Shown: positions 51,407 to 60,385 of the stretch, piece after piece
Numbering within the stretch: the stretch's first letter is position 1
Layout: every line of letters starts with the position of its first letter
Source: Micrococcus endophyticus
GTDB taxonomy: Bacteria; Actinomycetota; Actinomycetes; Actinomycetales; Micrococcaceae
Assembly: GCF_014205115.1 (NCBI RefSeq)
Contig: NZ_JACHMW010000001.1
Span: forward strand, 2,108,001 to 2,172,000
Length of the DNA stretch: 64,000 nt
Direction: 5' to 3'
The notes under the pieces: model-generated
Databases searched by the model: none
The model's input: only the letters and a program-made list of their open reading frames with translations
What the model was told of the DNA's origin: nothing
Position numbers and translations under genes: made by a program

Positions 51407-52957
51407 TCAGGCGCCCCGCTGCTTGCGCTTGATCTCGTTGGTGAGCTCGGTCACCTGGTTGTAGATCGTCCGGCGCTCGGCCATCAGCTCGCGGATCTTG
51501 CGGTCCGCGTGGATCACGGTGGTGTGGTCGCGCCCGCCCAGGACCTGGCCGATCTTCGGCAGGGACATCTCCGTGAGCTCCCGCAGCAGGTACATGGCGA
51601 TCTGCCGCGCCGTCACGAGCGTGCGGGTGCGGGACTTGCTCGTGAGCTCCTCGAGGGTGAGGTTGAAGTACTCCCCCGTCGCGTGGAGGATCAGCTCCGG
51701 CGTGATCTCATGCGCCGTCTCGTCCGTGATCAGGTCCTTGAGCACGTGCTCGGCCAGCTCGATGTCCACGGTCTGGCGGTTCAGCGAGGCGAACGCGGTG
51801 ACGCGGATCAGGGCGCCCTCGAGCTCGCGGATGTTCGTGGAGATGCGCGAGGCGATGTACTCCAACGCCTCCGGCGGCGCCACGAGCCCCTCGGCCTCGG
51901 CCTTCTTGCGCAGGATCGCGATACGGGTCTCGAGGTCCGGCGGCTGGATGTCCGTGATCAGCCCCCACTCGAAGCGGGAGCGCAGGCGGTCCTCGAACCC
52001 GGAGAGCTGCTTGGGCGGCAGGTCCGAGGTGATGACCACCTGCTTGTTGTTGTTGTAGAGCGTGTTGAAGGTGTGGAAGAACTCCTCGACCGTCGCCTCC
52101 TTGTCCGCCAGGAACTGGATGTCGTCGATCAGCAGGATGTCCACGTTGCGGTAGAGCTGCTTGAACGAGGCGCCCTCGTCGTGGCGGATGGAGTTGATGA
52201 AGTCGTTGGTGAACTCCTCCGAGTTCACGTAGCGCACCCGCAGGCCCGGGTAGAGGCGGCGCGCGTAATGGCCGATCGCGTGCAGCAGGTGGGTCTTGCC
52301 CAGCCCGGACTCGCCGTAGATGAACAGCGGGTTGTAGGCCTTCGCCGGCGCCTCGGCCACCGCGTTGGCGGCGGCGTGGGCGAAGCGGTTGGACGAGCCG
52401 ATCACGAAGGTCTCGAAGTGGTACCGGTCGTTGAGGCGGCTGGTCTCCGCGGAGGTCGACGGCGGCGCGGGGGTCGGCTTGCCGGCCTGGGCCCCGGCGG
52501 CCTCCGGGGGCACGACGTCGGCCGGCGGCTCGGTGCGGAAGCCCGGCAGCTCCTCGGCGACGGCGCGGCGGGAGGGCTCGCCCGTGCCGGCGGACTGCTC
52601 CGGGCCCGGGGCCGCGGGCGCGGCCGGGGTGACGGGCTCGCCGGCGAGGGCGGAGCGGCGGGCCTCGGGCTCGGGGGCGCGGGGCGGCTGCAGGTTCGCG
52701 TCGATGGAGATGGCCAGCAGGATCTCCTCGCGGAACTCCGCGGTCAGCGCGTCCGTGAGGGCCTCGGCCACCTGCGCGCCCTGGAGGGTCTCGCGGGTGG
52801 TCTCGTTGGGCACCGCCAGCAGGAGGGTGTTGCCGATCAGCCCCTGCGGCTGGGCCAGGTAGACGAAGCCCATCAGGCGGGCGCTGACCCGCGCGTCGTC
52901 CTCGAGGGCGCCCACCACGGAGCGCCACGAGCTGAGCACGGCCTGGTCTGCCACCAC
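51407..52957 (-). CDS. dnaA: chromosomal replication initiator DnaA
   Basis: 516 aa. Domain I spans residues 1-80, followed by a long Pro/Ala-rich domain II (about 85-170). The AAA+ domain has [17 protein letters not shown] (Walker A) and [14 protein letters not shown] (Walker B). Domain IV carries the box-recognising signature [16 protein letters not shown]. The GTG at 52955-52957 is chosen because it follows AGGAAAGGA and begins domain I; the longer open frame to 53071 would start inside the promoter. Flanked by oriC downstream and by DnaA boxes upstream. Confidence 0.97.
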   Translation of the reverse strand: MVADQAVLSSWRSVVGALEDDARVSARLMGFVYLAQPQGLIGNTLLLAVPNETTRETLQGAQVAEALTDALTAEFREEILLAISIDANLQPPRAPEPEARRSALAGEPVTPAAPAAPGPEQSAGTGEPSRRAVAEELPGFRTEPPADVVPPEAAGAQAGKPTPAPPSTSAETSRLNDRYHFETFVIGSSNRFAHAAANAVAEAPAKAYNPLFIYGESGLGKTHLLHAIGHYARRLYPGLRVRYVNSEEFTNDFINSIRHDEGASFKQLYRNVDILLIDDIQFLADKEATVEEFFHTFNTLYNNNKQVVITSDLPPKQLSGFEDRLRSRFEWGLITDIQPPDLETRIAILRKKAEAEGLVAPPEALEYIASRISTNIRELEGALIRVTAFASLNRQTVDIELAEHVLKDLITDETAHEITPELILHATGEYFNLTLEELTSKSRTRTLVTARQIAMYLLRELTEMSLPKIGQVLGGRDHTTVIHADRKIRELMAERRTIYNQVTELTNEIKRKQRGA

Positions 52958-53028
52958 GGAGGCTTCCTTTCCTGGGGCAGACGGCCCGGAGTGGGGGACG
53001 GCTGCGCGGCACGGTCGACGGTGCTGGG

Positions 53029-53085
53029 AGTCTAACGGTTGTCCACAGGGTTGTGCACAGAGGGTGGACAACCCCTATCATCCTG
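53029..53085 (-). promoter_or_regulatory. dnaA promoter overlapped by DnaA boxes
   Basis: TAGACT (minus strand, 53034 to 53029) is a -10 element about 72 nt upstream of the dnaA start. Just upstream lie TTGTCCACA (53039), TTGTGCACA (53051) and GTGGACAA (53064), covering the spacer and -35 area. Another partial box is near 53083. This layout indicates autorepression by DnaA. The 340-nt gap 52958-53297 also contains the rpmH promoter. Confidence 0.7.
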
Positions 53086-53135
53086 TGGACGACGCTCCGG
53101 ACGACCGCTGTTCCGGGGCGTCCTCGCGCACCCGT

Positions 53136-53165
53136 TTGACCCTCCCGCGCCCCCGGCACTAGAGT
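53136..53165 (+). promoter_or_regulatory. rpmH operon promoter
   Basis: TTGACC (53136-53141), an 18-nt spacer, then TAGAGT (53160-53165). It is the best -35/-10 pair in the window and is divergent from dnaA. It predicts a leader of about 125 nt before rpmH. Confidence 0.65.
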
Positions 53166-53297
53166 TGCCTGGTCCCCCGGGCGTCAATCCATCGTGCCCG
53201 CCGGGGATTTCATGTCAGAGCCTCACCGGTCCTTCCCCCTGGTTCACCTGCTCAGGTCGACGGTCGAAGGCACACAACACGTCGTGGAGTGATCACA

Positions 53298-53435
53298 GTG
53301 ACCAAGCGCACGTTCCAGCCCAACAACCGCCGTCGTGCCCGCAAGCACGGCTTCCGCGCCCGCATGCGCACCCGCGCCGGCCGCGCCATCCTGGCCGCGC
53401 GCCGCGGCAAGGGCCGCGCCGAGCTGTCCGCCTGA
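53298..53435 (+). CDS. rpmH: ribosomal protein bL34
   Basis: A 45-aa, highly basic protein: [19 protein letters not shown] followed by [19 protein letters not shown] is a canonical L34. The GTG start fits the usual N-terminus. First gene of the conserved rpmH-rnpA-yidD-yidC-jag-rsmG cluster. Confidence 0.97.
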   Translation: MTKRTFQPNNRRRARKHGFRARMRTRAGRAILAARRGKGRAELSA

Positions 53436-53463
53436 GGACGCCGCTTCAGGGCCGGCGCGCTCC

Positions 53464-53865
53464 GTGCTGCCCCGTGACCGGCGCGTCCGCACCCCCGCGG
53501 AGTTCCGCCACCTCGGCCGCACCGGCACCCGAGCGGGCCGGCGCACCGTGGTGGTGAGCGTCGCCACGGACCCCGACCACACCCGGTCCACGTCGCCGAG
53601 CGTCCCTCGGCCGCGGGCCGGGTTCGTCGTGTCCAAGGCCGTGGGCAACGCGGTCACCCGCAACCGGGTGAAGCGCCGGCTGCGCGCCGTCGTCGCCGAG
53701 CAGATGCGCACCGCCCCGCTGCGGGAGCTGCCCGTGCTGGTGCAGGTCCGCGCGCTGCCGCCGGCGGCCGAGGCGGACCACGCACTGTTGCGCCGCGAGA
53801 CCGTCGGCGCGCTGGCCAAGGCGCTCAGGCCGCACCTGCCCGCCGTCCCCCGGGACGAGGCCTAG
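53464..53865 (+). CDS. rnpA: ribonuclease P protein component
   Basis: 133 aa. AVGNAVTRNRVKRRLR is the RNR signature that binds the P RNA. With that RNA it matures tRNA 5' ends. The GTG at 53464 begins at LPRDRRVRTPAEFRHL, the normal N-terminus; the frame is open further upstream through rpmH in another phase but shows no homology. Its stop is immediately followed by the yidD ATG. Confidence 0.93.
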   Translation: MLPRDRRVRTPAEFRHLGRTGTRAGRRTVVVSVATDPDHTRSTSPSVPRPRAGFVVSKAVGNAVTRNRVKRRLRAVVAEQMRTAPLRELPVLVQVRALPPAAEADHALLRRETVGALAKALRPHLPAVPRDEA

Positions 53866-54234
53866 ATGGCCGTCACGCCCTCGCCGTTCACCGTGCTCGA
53901 GCCCTCCCGCGAGTGGGGGCCGGTGCGCGCGCTGCCCTCCGCCCTACTGGCCGGGCTGCTGACCGTCTACCGGGCGGTCGTCTCCCCGCTGTACGGGCAG
54001 GTCTGCCGGTTCTTCCCCAGCTGCTCCGCCTACGGGCTGGAGGCCGTGCACGTGCACGGCGCGGTGAAGGGCTCGTGGCTCGCGGCGCGGCGCATCGGCC
54101 GCTGCCACCCCTGGAACGACGGCGGCGTGGACCCGGTCCCGCCCGGCCACCGGCGCTGGCCGCCGGGCCGGCAGCCGCGGATCCTCACCCTGAACCACCC
54201 TCCCATCCCACCTGATCTCCCGCAGGAGGATTGA
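53866..54234 (+). CDS. yidD: membrane protein insertion efficiency factor YidD
   Basis: 122 aa. [23 protein letters not shown] (key run [12 protein letters not shown]) and the amphipathic segment [18 protein letters not shown] define the YidD family. It assists YidC-mediated insertion at the inner membrane surface. The ATG abuts the rnpA stop with no gap. It is slightly longer than the E. coli protein because of a Pro-rich C-terminus. Confidence 0.92.
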   Translation: MAVTPSPFTVLEPSREWGPVRALPSALLAGLLTVYRAVVSPLYGQVCRFFPSCSAYGLEAVHVHGAVKGSWLAARRIGRCHPWNDGGVDPVPPGHRRWPPGRQPRILTLNHPPIPPDLPQED

Positions 54235-54239
54235 CCCCC

Positions 54240-55241
54240 ATGTTCGAAGCCATCCTCGCCCCGTTCCGCTGGCTCATGTCCTGGCTGCTCGGGGCGTTCC
54301 ACACCGTGCTGGAGTTCGCGGGCATGCCCGCCGACTCCGGCTGGACGTGGGCGCTGTCCATCCTCCTGCTGGTGGTGCTCATCCGCACCCTGCTGATCCC
54401 GCTGTTCGTCAAGCAGATCAAGGCGCAGCGCGCCATGCAGGCCATCCAGCCCGAACTGCAGAAGCTGCAGGCCAAGTACAAGGGCAAGAAGGACCAGCTC
54501 TCCCGCCAGGCCATGGCCATGGAGCAGCAGGCGCTCATGAAGGAGCACAAGGCGAACCCGTTCGCCGCCTGCCTGCCCCTGCTGATCCAGATGCCGTTCT
54601 TCTTCGCCCTGTACCAGGTGCTGATCGGCGCGCGCGGCGCGTCCGAGCGCGGCGAGTCCATGGACGCCCTGTCCGCGGACCAGATCCGCTCCTTCGAGGG
54701 CTCCACGATCTTCGGCGCCCGCATGTCGGACACCTTCCTGAACTCCTTCGGCGATCCGGGCAGCGCGCCCGTGATCATCACGGCGATCGTGCTGATCGTG
54801 CTGATGTCGGGCTCGATGTTCTACATGCAGAAGATGCTCATGACGAAGAACATGACGCAGCAGGCCCTCTCCGGGCCCATGATGCAGACGCAGCAGATCA
54901 TGCTCTACGCCATGCCCCTGATCTTCGGCATCGGCGGCATCAACTTCCCCATCGGCGTGCTCCTGTACTGGACCTACTCCAACTTCTGGGCCGTCGGCCA
55001 GCAGTGGTGGATCATCCGCAACAACCCCACCCCGGGCTCCCTCGCCGAGCAGGAGCTCAACGAGCGCCGCGCCGCCAAGGGCCTGCCCCCGGTCGGCCAG
55101 AAGGTCACCGACTCCAAGGCGGAGCCCTCCTCCGCCCACACCCAGGCCGCCGGCGGCGGCACCGCCACGCTCAACGGCGAGCCGGTGCGCGACTCGGGCC
55201 AGCGCGTCCAGCCGCAGCGCAAGAACCGCAGGAGGAAGTGA
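54240..55241 (+). CDS. yidC: membrane protein insertase YidC (Oxa1 family)
   Basis: 333 aa, Gram-positive type without the large periplasmic domain. Five core helices with the conserved positively charged groove region (LIRTLLIPLFVKQIKAQRAM) and PLLIQMPFFFALYQVL. The C-terminal tail is basic (QRKNRRRK), typical for ribosome contact. ATG at 54240 is preferred because AGGAGG lies 10 nt upstream; the TTG at 54231 is too close to it. Confidence 0.94.
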   Translation: MFEAILAPFRWLMSWLLGAFHTVLEFAGMPADSGWTWALSILLLVVLIRTLLIPLFVKQIKAQRAMQAIQPELQKLQAKYKGKKDQLSRQAMAMEQQALMKEHKANPFAACLPLLIQMPFFFALYQVLIGARGASERGESMDALSADQIRSFEGSTIFGARMSDTFLNSFGDPGSAPVIITAIVLIVLMSGSMFYMQKMLMTKNMTQQALSGPMMQTQQIMLYAMPLIFGIGGINFPIGVLLYWTYSNFWAVGQQWWIIRNNPTPGSLAEQELNERRAAKGLPPVGQKVTDSKAEPSSAHTQAAGGGTATLNGEPVRDSGQRVQPQRKNRRRK

Positions 55242-55243
55242 GC

Positions 55244-55888
55244 ATGTCCGCCGAGAACGTGAACCCGGCCGCCGAGGCCGAGGACGCCGTCGTCGAGACC
55301 ACCCCGGCCCCCGACGCCCCGCAGGCCCCCGCGGCCGAGGAGCGCACGGGCTCGCACGCGGCCGAGGCCGCCGGCGAGGGCGCCGAGTCCTCCGCCGCGG
55401 AGTCCGCCTCGGACGGCGTGCGCCGCCTCGAGGAGGAGGGCGACGTCGCCGCCGACTACGTCGAGGAGCTGCTGGACATCGCGGACCTGGACGGGGACAT
55501 CGACATCGAGGTCCGCGACGGCCGCACCTACGTGTCCGTGGTGTCCGAGGACCACGACGAGCGCCTGAACGCCCTCGTGGGCCGCGACGGGAAGACCCTC
55601 GAGGCCCTGCAGGAGCTCGTGCGCCTGGCCGTCCTGGCCGCCACGGGGCACCGCTCCCGCCTCATCCTGGACATCTGCGGGCACCGGGAGCGCCGCGACG
55701 CCGACCTGCGCGAGACCGCCCAGGACGCCGTCGAGCGCGTGCGCGCCGGCGAGGGCCCCGTGCACCTGTCCCCCATGGGCGCGTACGAGCGCAAGATCGT
55801 GCACGACGTGGTGGCCGACGCCGGCCTCGCCTCCGCCTCGGAGGGCGAGGGCGCCCGCCGCCACGTGGTGATCTCCGCGGATGCCTGA
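55244..55888 (+). CDS. jag: Jag-like KH/R3H RNA-binding protein
   Basis: 214 aa. After a disordered acidic N-terminus of about 65 residues come a KH domain (VGRDGKTLEALQELVRLAV) and a C-terminal R3H domain (SPMGAYERKIVHDVVAD). It belongs to the Jag/KhpB (SpoIIIJ-associated) group of RNA-binding proteins. It starts 2 nt after yidC and overlaps rsmG by eight bases. Confidence 0.92.
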   Translation: MSAENVNPAAEAEDAVVETTPAPDAPQAPAAEERTGSHAAEAAGEGAESSAAESASDGVRRLEEEGDVAADYVEELLDIADLDGDIDIEVRDGRTYVSVVSEDHDERLNALVGRDGKTLEALQELVRLAVLAATGHRSRLILDICGHRERRDADLRETAQDAVERVRAGEGPVHLSPMGAYERKIVHDVVADAGLASASEGEGARRHVVISADA

Positions 55889-56606
55889 GCAGGCCTCCCC
55901 GTACGAGCGCCGGCCCGGCCTGGACCCGAAGGAGCGCGGCGACCGCCCCGCCCCCGTGGGCCAGCCGGCGCCGCCGCTGACCGACGCCCTGCGACCGGCC
56001 GCCGTCGAGCTGTTCGGCGAGGACCTGCCCCGGGCCGAGCGCTACGTGGCGCACCTGGCGGACACCGGCATCGAGTGGGGCCTCATCGGGCCCCGCGAGG
56101 CGCCCCGCCTGTGGGAGCGCCACGTGCTCAACTGCGCCGTGGTCGAGGAGCTGATCCCCGAGGGCGCCCTCGTGGCGGACGTCGGCTCCGGCGCCGGGCT
56201 GCCCGGCCTCTGCCTCGCCCTGGCCCGCCCGGACTGCCGATTCCTGCTGATCGAGCCCCTCGAGCGGCGCGTGGAGTGGCTGGACATGGTGGTCGAGGAC
56301 CTGGGGCTGGAGAACGTCGACGTGATCCGCGGCCGCGCCGAGCAGGTCTCCGGGAACCTCGACGTCGACGTCGTCACCGCCCGCGCCGTGTCCGCGCTGA
56401 AGACCCTCGTGCCGCTGACCATGCCGATGCTGCAGGGCGACGGCCGGCTGCTGGCGATCAAGGGCCGCGCGGCGGCCGACGAGATCGCCGCCGCCCGCAA
56501 GGTCCTGCGCAAGTATGGTGGAGACGAGCCCGAGATCCTCACGGTGGGCGAGGGCCTGCTGCCCGAGACCACCACCGTCGTGCGCGTCAGCGCGCGCGCC
56601 CGCTGA
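55881..56606 (+). CDS. rsmG: 16S rRNA (guanine-N7) methyltransferase RsmG
   Basis: 241 aa. VADVGSGAGLPGLCLALARP is the SAM-binding loop of the GidB/RsmG family, with LIEPLERRVEWLD and NVDVIRGRAEQ following. It methylates G527 (E. coli numbering) in 16S rRNA; loss gives low-level streptomycin resistance in other bacteria. The ATG lies inside the end of jag. Confidence 0.94.
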   Translation: MPEQASPYERRPGLDPKERGDRPAPVGQPAPPLTDALRPAAVELFGEDLPRAERYVAHLADTGIEWGLIGPREAPRLWERHVLNCAVVEELIPEGALVADVGSGAGLPGLCLALARPDCRFLLIEPLERRVEWLDMVVEDLGLENVDVIRGRAEQVSGNLDVDVVTARAVSALKTLVPLTMPMLQGDGRLLAIKGRAAADEIAAARKVLRKYGGDEPEILTVGEGLLPETTTVVRVSARAR

Positions 56607-56682
56607 CCCCTCCCCCACCGGGACGTCGGCGACGCCCGACGGCGAGGGATCCGCACACCCCTGACCAGAGAGGTACAGCCGC

Positions 56683-57627
56683 ATGGCCCAGGAGCAGGAG
56701 AGCCGGGGCGGGGCCTGGAGGGCCCTGCGCCAGAAGTGGTCCGGCCGGTCCGCCGAGAAGGGCGCCGGCGAGGCCGAGGAGTCCTCGCGGCTCAAGGCGC
56801 GCCGCCTGGCGCGTCCGGAGCGCACCCGCGTGTTCACCACGTCCAACCAGAAGGGCGGCGTCGGCAAGACGACGACGACCGTCAACCTGGCCGCGGCCCT
56901 CGCCCGGGCCGGGATGCGGGTGATGGTGATCGACATCGACCCGCAGGGCAACGCGTCCACCGCGCTGAACATCCCCCACACCGGCGACGTCGCCTCCGTG
57001 TACGACGTGCTGCTGGGCGAGATGGAGATGCACGACGTGGTGCAGGACGCCCCGGACGTGGACGGCCTGCAGGTGGTGCCCGCGACCATCGACCTGGCCG
57101 GCGCCGAGATCGAGCTGGTCTCCCTCGTGGCCCGCGAGCAGCGCCTCTCCCGCGCCCTCGAGGCGTACACCGCCTGGCGCGAGGAGAACGGCCAGGAGCG
57201 GCTGGACTACGTGTTCATCGACTGCCCGCCGTCCCTGGGCCTGCTGACCGTGAACGCGTTCGTGGCGGCCGAGGAGGTGCTCATCCCCATCCAGGCCGAG
57301 TACTACGCCCTCGAGGGCCTCTCGCAGCTGCTTAAGAACGTGCAGATGATCCAGAAGCACCTGAACCCCAAGCTGCAGGTGAGCACGATCCTGCTCACCA
57401 TGTTCGACGCGCGGACCAACCTCGCCGTCCAGGTGGCGGAGGAGGTGCGCGCGCACTTCCCCGAGCAGCTGCTGGGCACCGCGATCCCCCGCAACGTGCG
57501 CATCTCCGAGGCGCCGAGCTACCAGCAGACGGTGCTCACCTACGACCCGACCTCCGCCGGCGCGGTGGCCTACCGCGAGGCGGCCGCCGAGATCGCCGGA
57601 CGCGGCGCCCCGGCCGCGAAGGGCTGA
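56683..57627 (+). CDS. parA: chromosome partitioning ATPase ParA
   Basis: 314 aa. After a basic N-terminal extension of about 45 residues comes the deviant Walker A loop TSNQKGGVGKTTTTVNLAA, then DIDPQGNAST, DYVFIDCPPSLGLLTVNA and the DNA-binding C-terminal region (IPRNVRISEAPSYQQTV). It moves ParB-parS complexes along the nucleoid. GAGAGG precedes the ATG. parB would normally follow within a few bases; here it begins 2.76 kb away. Confidence 0.96.
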   Translation: MAQEQESRGGAWRALRQKWSGRSAEKGAGEAEESSRLKARRLARPERTRVFTTSNQKGGVGKTTTTVNLAAALARAGMRVMVIDIDPQGNASTALNIPHTGDVASVYDVLLGEMEMHDVVQDAPDVDGLQVVPATIDLAGAEIELVSLVAREQRLSRALEAYTAWREENGQERLDYVFIDCPPSLGLLTVNAFVAAEEVLIPIQAEYYALEGLSQLLKNVQMIQKHLNPKLQVSTILLTMFDARTNLAVQVAEEVRAHFPEQLLGTAIPRNVRISEAPSYQQTVLTYDPTSAGAVAYREAAAEIAGRGAPAAKG

Positions 57628-57897
57628 GGACCGGCACACGCCGCCTGAGGCGGCCGCTGCGCACGAGCACGACGACGGAGCCCGTCGGTGGGAGCGATCC
57701 CGCCGGCGGGCTCTGTGCGTGGGCGTGGTGGCTGTGGGCGGGCGTGGGAAGTGCGGGTGTGGAGCGGCGTGCGCGGATGCCGGCGGTGGCGCGGCATGTG
57801 TGGGCCGTTGTGGACGCACCGAGGACGGTCACCCGCCCTACTGTGGACATCCATGCCGAAGAGCAAGCAATTAACCTTGATTCGTATTGATACGCAT

Positions 57898-57911
57898 GTT
57901 TCACGTGAAAC
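57898..57911. promoter_or_regulatory. parS: parS site 1
   Basis: Exact GTTTCACGTGAAAC palindrome, the ParB-binding consensus, 271 bp after parA. Confidence 0.95.
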
Positions 57912-58541
57912 GTGACGCGGCGCTGAGACCCCACGTCCGGCGAGTCCAGGCTGCGAGCGGACACGGTGGTGACGCCGACGACGGATGGCCCCGTCGTCGA
58001 TGCCTGATGACCGCGGACAGCATGCACGGGCCAGTGGTCATGAGTGGGGCCGTCGGGCCGTCGGGCCGTCGACGCCGCCGGTTGGCGGCCGAGCGGTCTG
58101 AGCGACGCCCCGTGCCTGAAGAGGGCGAGGAGGGCGGGCGTACGCTGCGTGCCAGCCATCGGTCCGGGGCCCCGTGAGTCGGGCACGAGCAGGACAGCCG
58201 CGCTGACCGATCCCTCCTCGACCACTCCCGTGCCCACGACTCTCCCCGCCGACCGAACCGGGTGTGCGCGGCGCAGCGAGGGCGGCCGGCGCAGATACGG
58301 TCCGCCACTCCCCCGGCCCCGCGCCCGGTCCCTCTCCACCGCGCCTGAGCCAATCACGGGAGAGTGCAAGTATGGGTCTGTGGACAGTGCGCCTGCAGTG
58401 GTGTGGATAAGTCCTGAGGCTCATACGGGGCTGCGACCGACCACGTCCGCGAGCTGTGCCCTTCAATGTATACACAAACCCGCATCACTGGGAATTCGGG
58501 AACGAAGAGCCCCGATCCCCGTGACGTCGAGCTGTTGATAT

Positions 58542-58562
58542 GTGGACAACGTCTGTGGACAA
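58542..58562. promoter_or_regulatory. paired DnaA boxes in the parA-parB gap
   Basis: GTGGACAA occurs at 58542-58549 and 58555-58562 in the same orientation, 13 bp apart. Degenerate boxes (TGTGGACAG near 58379, TGTGGATAA near 58392) lie upstream. Confidence 0.6.
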
Positions 58563-58896
58563 CATCGGTGGTGGAGGCCGACTCCGGGTCGATGTCTGTG
58601 AAAAGCGAAGGGCTGACGGAGTGACATGGTGCTTCGGAGACCGCGACCCGGGGACTCGACCCGCCAGTCCACTGAGCCCCTGCGTCGTTCAGCGTCAGCC
58701 TCCCCGCCCCGCCCCCGCCCCGCAGCGCGTGCATGCCTCCCCTTCGTCCCGTTGCGGGGCGAGTCCGGTACCGGGGGTGGGGCCAGCCGTCGAGTTCCTG
58801 GTCTCCGATGCCTCCTCCCCTCAATCCGCGGCACGGCATCGGACGGGCGTCCCGTCTGAGCTCCGAGCCGCCGACACGGCGTGACCGAGGACCCCT

Positions 58897-58910
58897 GTTT
58901 CACGTGAAAC
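58897..58910. promoter_or_regulatory. parS: parS site 2
   Basis: Exact GTTTCACGTGAAAC, 999 bp from site 1. Confidence 0.95.
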
Positions 58911-59271
58911 GACGGCCTGCGGTGCGGAACGCGCTGGGCTGGCGGTGGTTCTGGTGTCATCTTCAGTGTCCGGTGGCCGCGCAGCAGGTTCCCACCAGCG
59001 CCGGATTCGCACGTGGCACCGAGTGTTCGAATTGACCCGGAGTTGCGCCATGGAAGTGGTATAAGTTGATACCGTGGCCATAGCAGCTTCTCATGAGGTA
59101 GATCATCTCCTCGAAGAAGGGTGCGGCGAGGCCGGCTAGCCGGCCCCATTGGATCGGTTTTCCGCATCGACGTCCCCACCGGCAGTGGGAACGGTGCAGC
59201 CGATCGAACCTCGCGATGAACTCTCCCACGACCGTTGGTGACTACTCCCCACCGTCATGGAACCCTGCATC

Positions 59272-59285
59272 GTTTCACGTGAAAC
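59272..59285. promoter_or_regulatory. parS: parS site 3
   Basis: Exact GTTTCACGTGAAAC, 375 bp from site 2. Confidence 0.95.
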
Positions 59286-59476
59286 ATGTCCCGGACCTGC
59301 TTGGTCGAGGCCTTGCAACCCGTCTGATGATGGACGTTCCGGTGCCTGAGTACCTTTACGTGGCGTGGAGGATCTCTACCTCGAAGCTAGTACGATCTCG
59401 CCCGGAGCCGAGGGTGGGGTCTTCCGCATAAGCCGTCCATGCACGCCGCAACACACAACGGAATGCCGCCCGGGAT

Positions 59477-59490
59477 GTTTCACGTGAAAC
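59477..59490. promoter_or_regulatory. parS: parS site 4
   Basis: Exact GTTTCACGTGAAAC, 205 bp from site 3 and 63 bp before the 9-bp tandem repeat. Confidence 0.95.
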
Positions 59491-59552
59491 AGGTGCATCT
59501 GCACTGGGCGTTCACGAACCCACTGTGGTTGATCCTAACGCGCCGGGTGTAT

Positions 59553-59606
59553 CGGAAGAACCGGAAGAACCGGAAGAACCGGAAGAACCGGAAGAACCGG
59601 AAGAGC
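59553..59606. repeat. 9-bp tandem repeat, six units
   Basis: Five exact CGGAAGAAC units followed by one variant unit CGGAAGAGC. The repeat lies between parS sites 4 and 5 and is not within a credible gene. Being short and perfect, it is probably variable in copy number between strains. Confidence 0.9.
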
Positions 59607-59728
59607 CTGACGCGCCGCGCGCCAAAGTGCCCGCTGTATGGGCGATACACCGCCCGGGCTAAACCTGGCTCGCTCTGAGCACCCCCACGATCACCGAGGA
59701 GAGCACCTCTGCCACACCCCTCGGCCAT

Positions 59729-59742
59729 GTTTCACGTGAAAC
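59729..59742. promoter_or_regulatory. parS: parS site 5
   Basis: Exact GTTTCACGTGAAAC, 252 bp from site 4. Confidence 0.95.
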
Positions 59743-60105
59743 GCGCATCTGCTCTAACACTTGGCACCACCTTGTCGGTTCGACGGGACATGAGGGTGCA
59801 ATTCGCATCGGAGGGGAGGGCGGGGATACTGGCGTGCTGTCGCACCGTGCCATAGGTGAAATCTGATCCCGGTCAGGCAGCTCGAATGCGCAGGCCTGGC
59901 CATCACCGTTCGGGTCTTCTCGTCCCCCGGCTGCCGACGGTCCGGGGCGGAACGGCAGATGAGGGGAGTGCTGTCGATTCGGCCAGCAATACATCCACCC
60001 TGCAAGAGAATCTCGGAAAAAAGCGTAGGATCTAGTGATATAGGTCGGTATCCAAAGCAAAGCTGGCGACGTCCCGGTGTGTGGAGAATGCGTCCGCTGG
60101 TTTTG

Positions 60106-60119
60106 TTTCACGTGAAACA
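60106..60119. promoter_or_regulatory. parS: parS site 6
   Basis: Exact GTTTCACGTGAAAC, 377 bp from site 5. Confidence 0.95.
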
Positions 60120-60270
60120 TCAGACAATGACCGGCCCGGACACGGGGGAGCGTGGACGCTGAACATGATCGCCGTGAGTCGGGGTCGGAGAAGACGCAGC
60201 GGCCCCGTGGCTTCACTGCCTCACGGGATGAAGTTGTCGGGCGCTTCCAGCACGGTGAACGGAGAACACC

Positions 60271-60284
60271 GTTTCACGTGAAAC
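60271..60284. promoter_or_regulatory. parS: parS site 7
   Basis: Exact GTTTCACGTGAAAC, 165 bp from site 6 and about 65 bp upstream of the probable parB -10, so ParB binding could influence its own promoter. Confidence 0.95.
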
Positions 60285-60348
60285 ACAACCCACCGTCTCA
60301 CCGCCATGAACCAGGAAACTCGAGGCCGCGCAGACACCCTCCACGGCC

Positions 60349-60354
60349 TAGACT
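60349..60354 (+). promoter_or_regulatory. -10 element of parB
   Basis: TAGACT 32 nt upstream of the parB TTG, with AGGAGG in between. It gives parB its own promoter, as required by its separation from parA. Confidence 0.55.
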
Positions 60355-60385
60355 GAAGGCAGACCCATCACAGCAGGAGGACCCG

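Larger units (their letters stand above)
57628..60385. other. parS-rich non-coding region separating parA and parB
   Basis: No convincing gene was found in these 2758 bases: open frames on either strand are short, lack family features and change composition along their length. The region is less GC-rich than the flanks. It holds seven exact parS sites (the last 102 bp before the parB start), two perfect and several imperfect DnaA boxes between 58377 and 58562, and a 9-bp tandem repeat at 59553. It looks like a compact centromere region. Confidence 0.75.

Noticed and set aside
53072-53159. Longer dnaA reading frames starting at 53071 or beyond
   Set aside because: They would translate through the DnaA boxes and promoter, and the N-terminal extension has no DnaA-like sequence. 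The GTG at 52957 has a good ribosome-binding site.
57887-59318. Several 70-240-codon frames between parA and parB on both strands
   Set aside because: They overlap each other, include parS sites and DnaA boxes, and show no conserved motif. The region is better explained as non-coding.
59439-59678. 79-codon frame containing Lys-Asn-Arg repeats
   Set aside because: It arises from the 9-bp tandem repeat, spans a parS site, and has no ribosome-binding site or family resemblance.
57898-60284. The repeated palindromes considered as a CRISPR array
   Set aside because: Spacing is irregular (165-999 bp), the repeat is only 14 bp and matches parS exactly, and there are no cas genes.
60152-60385. N-terminal extension of ParB from 60152
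   Set aside because: It would translate through parS site 7 and the TAGACT promoter; the TTG at 60386 gives the canonical ParB N-terminus with AGGAGG upstream.
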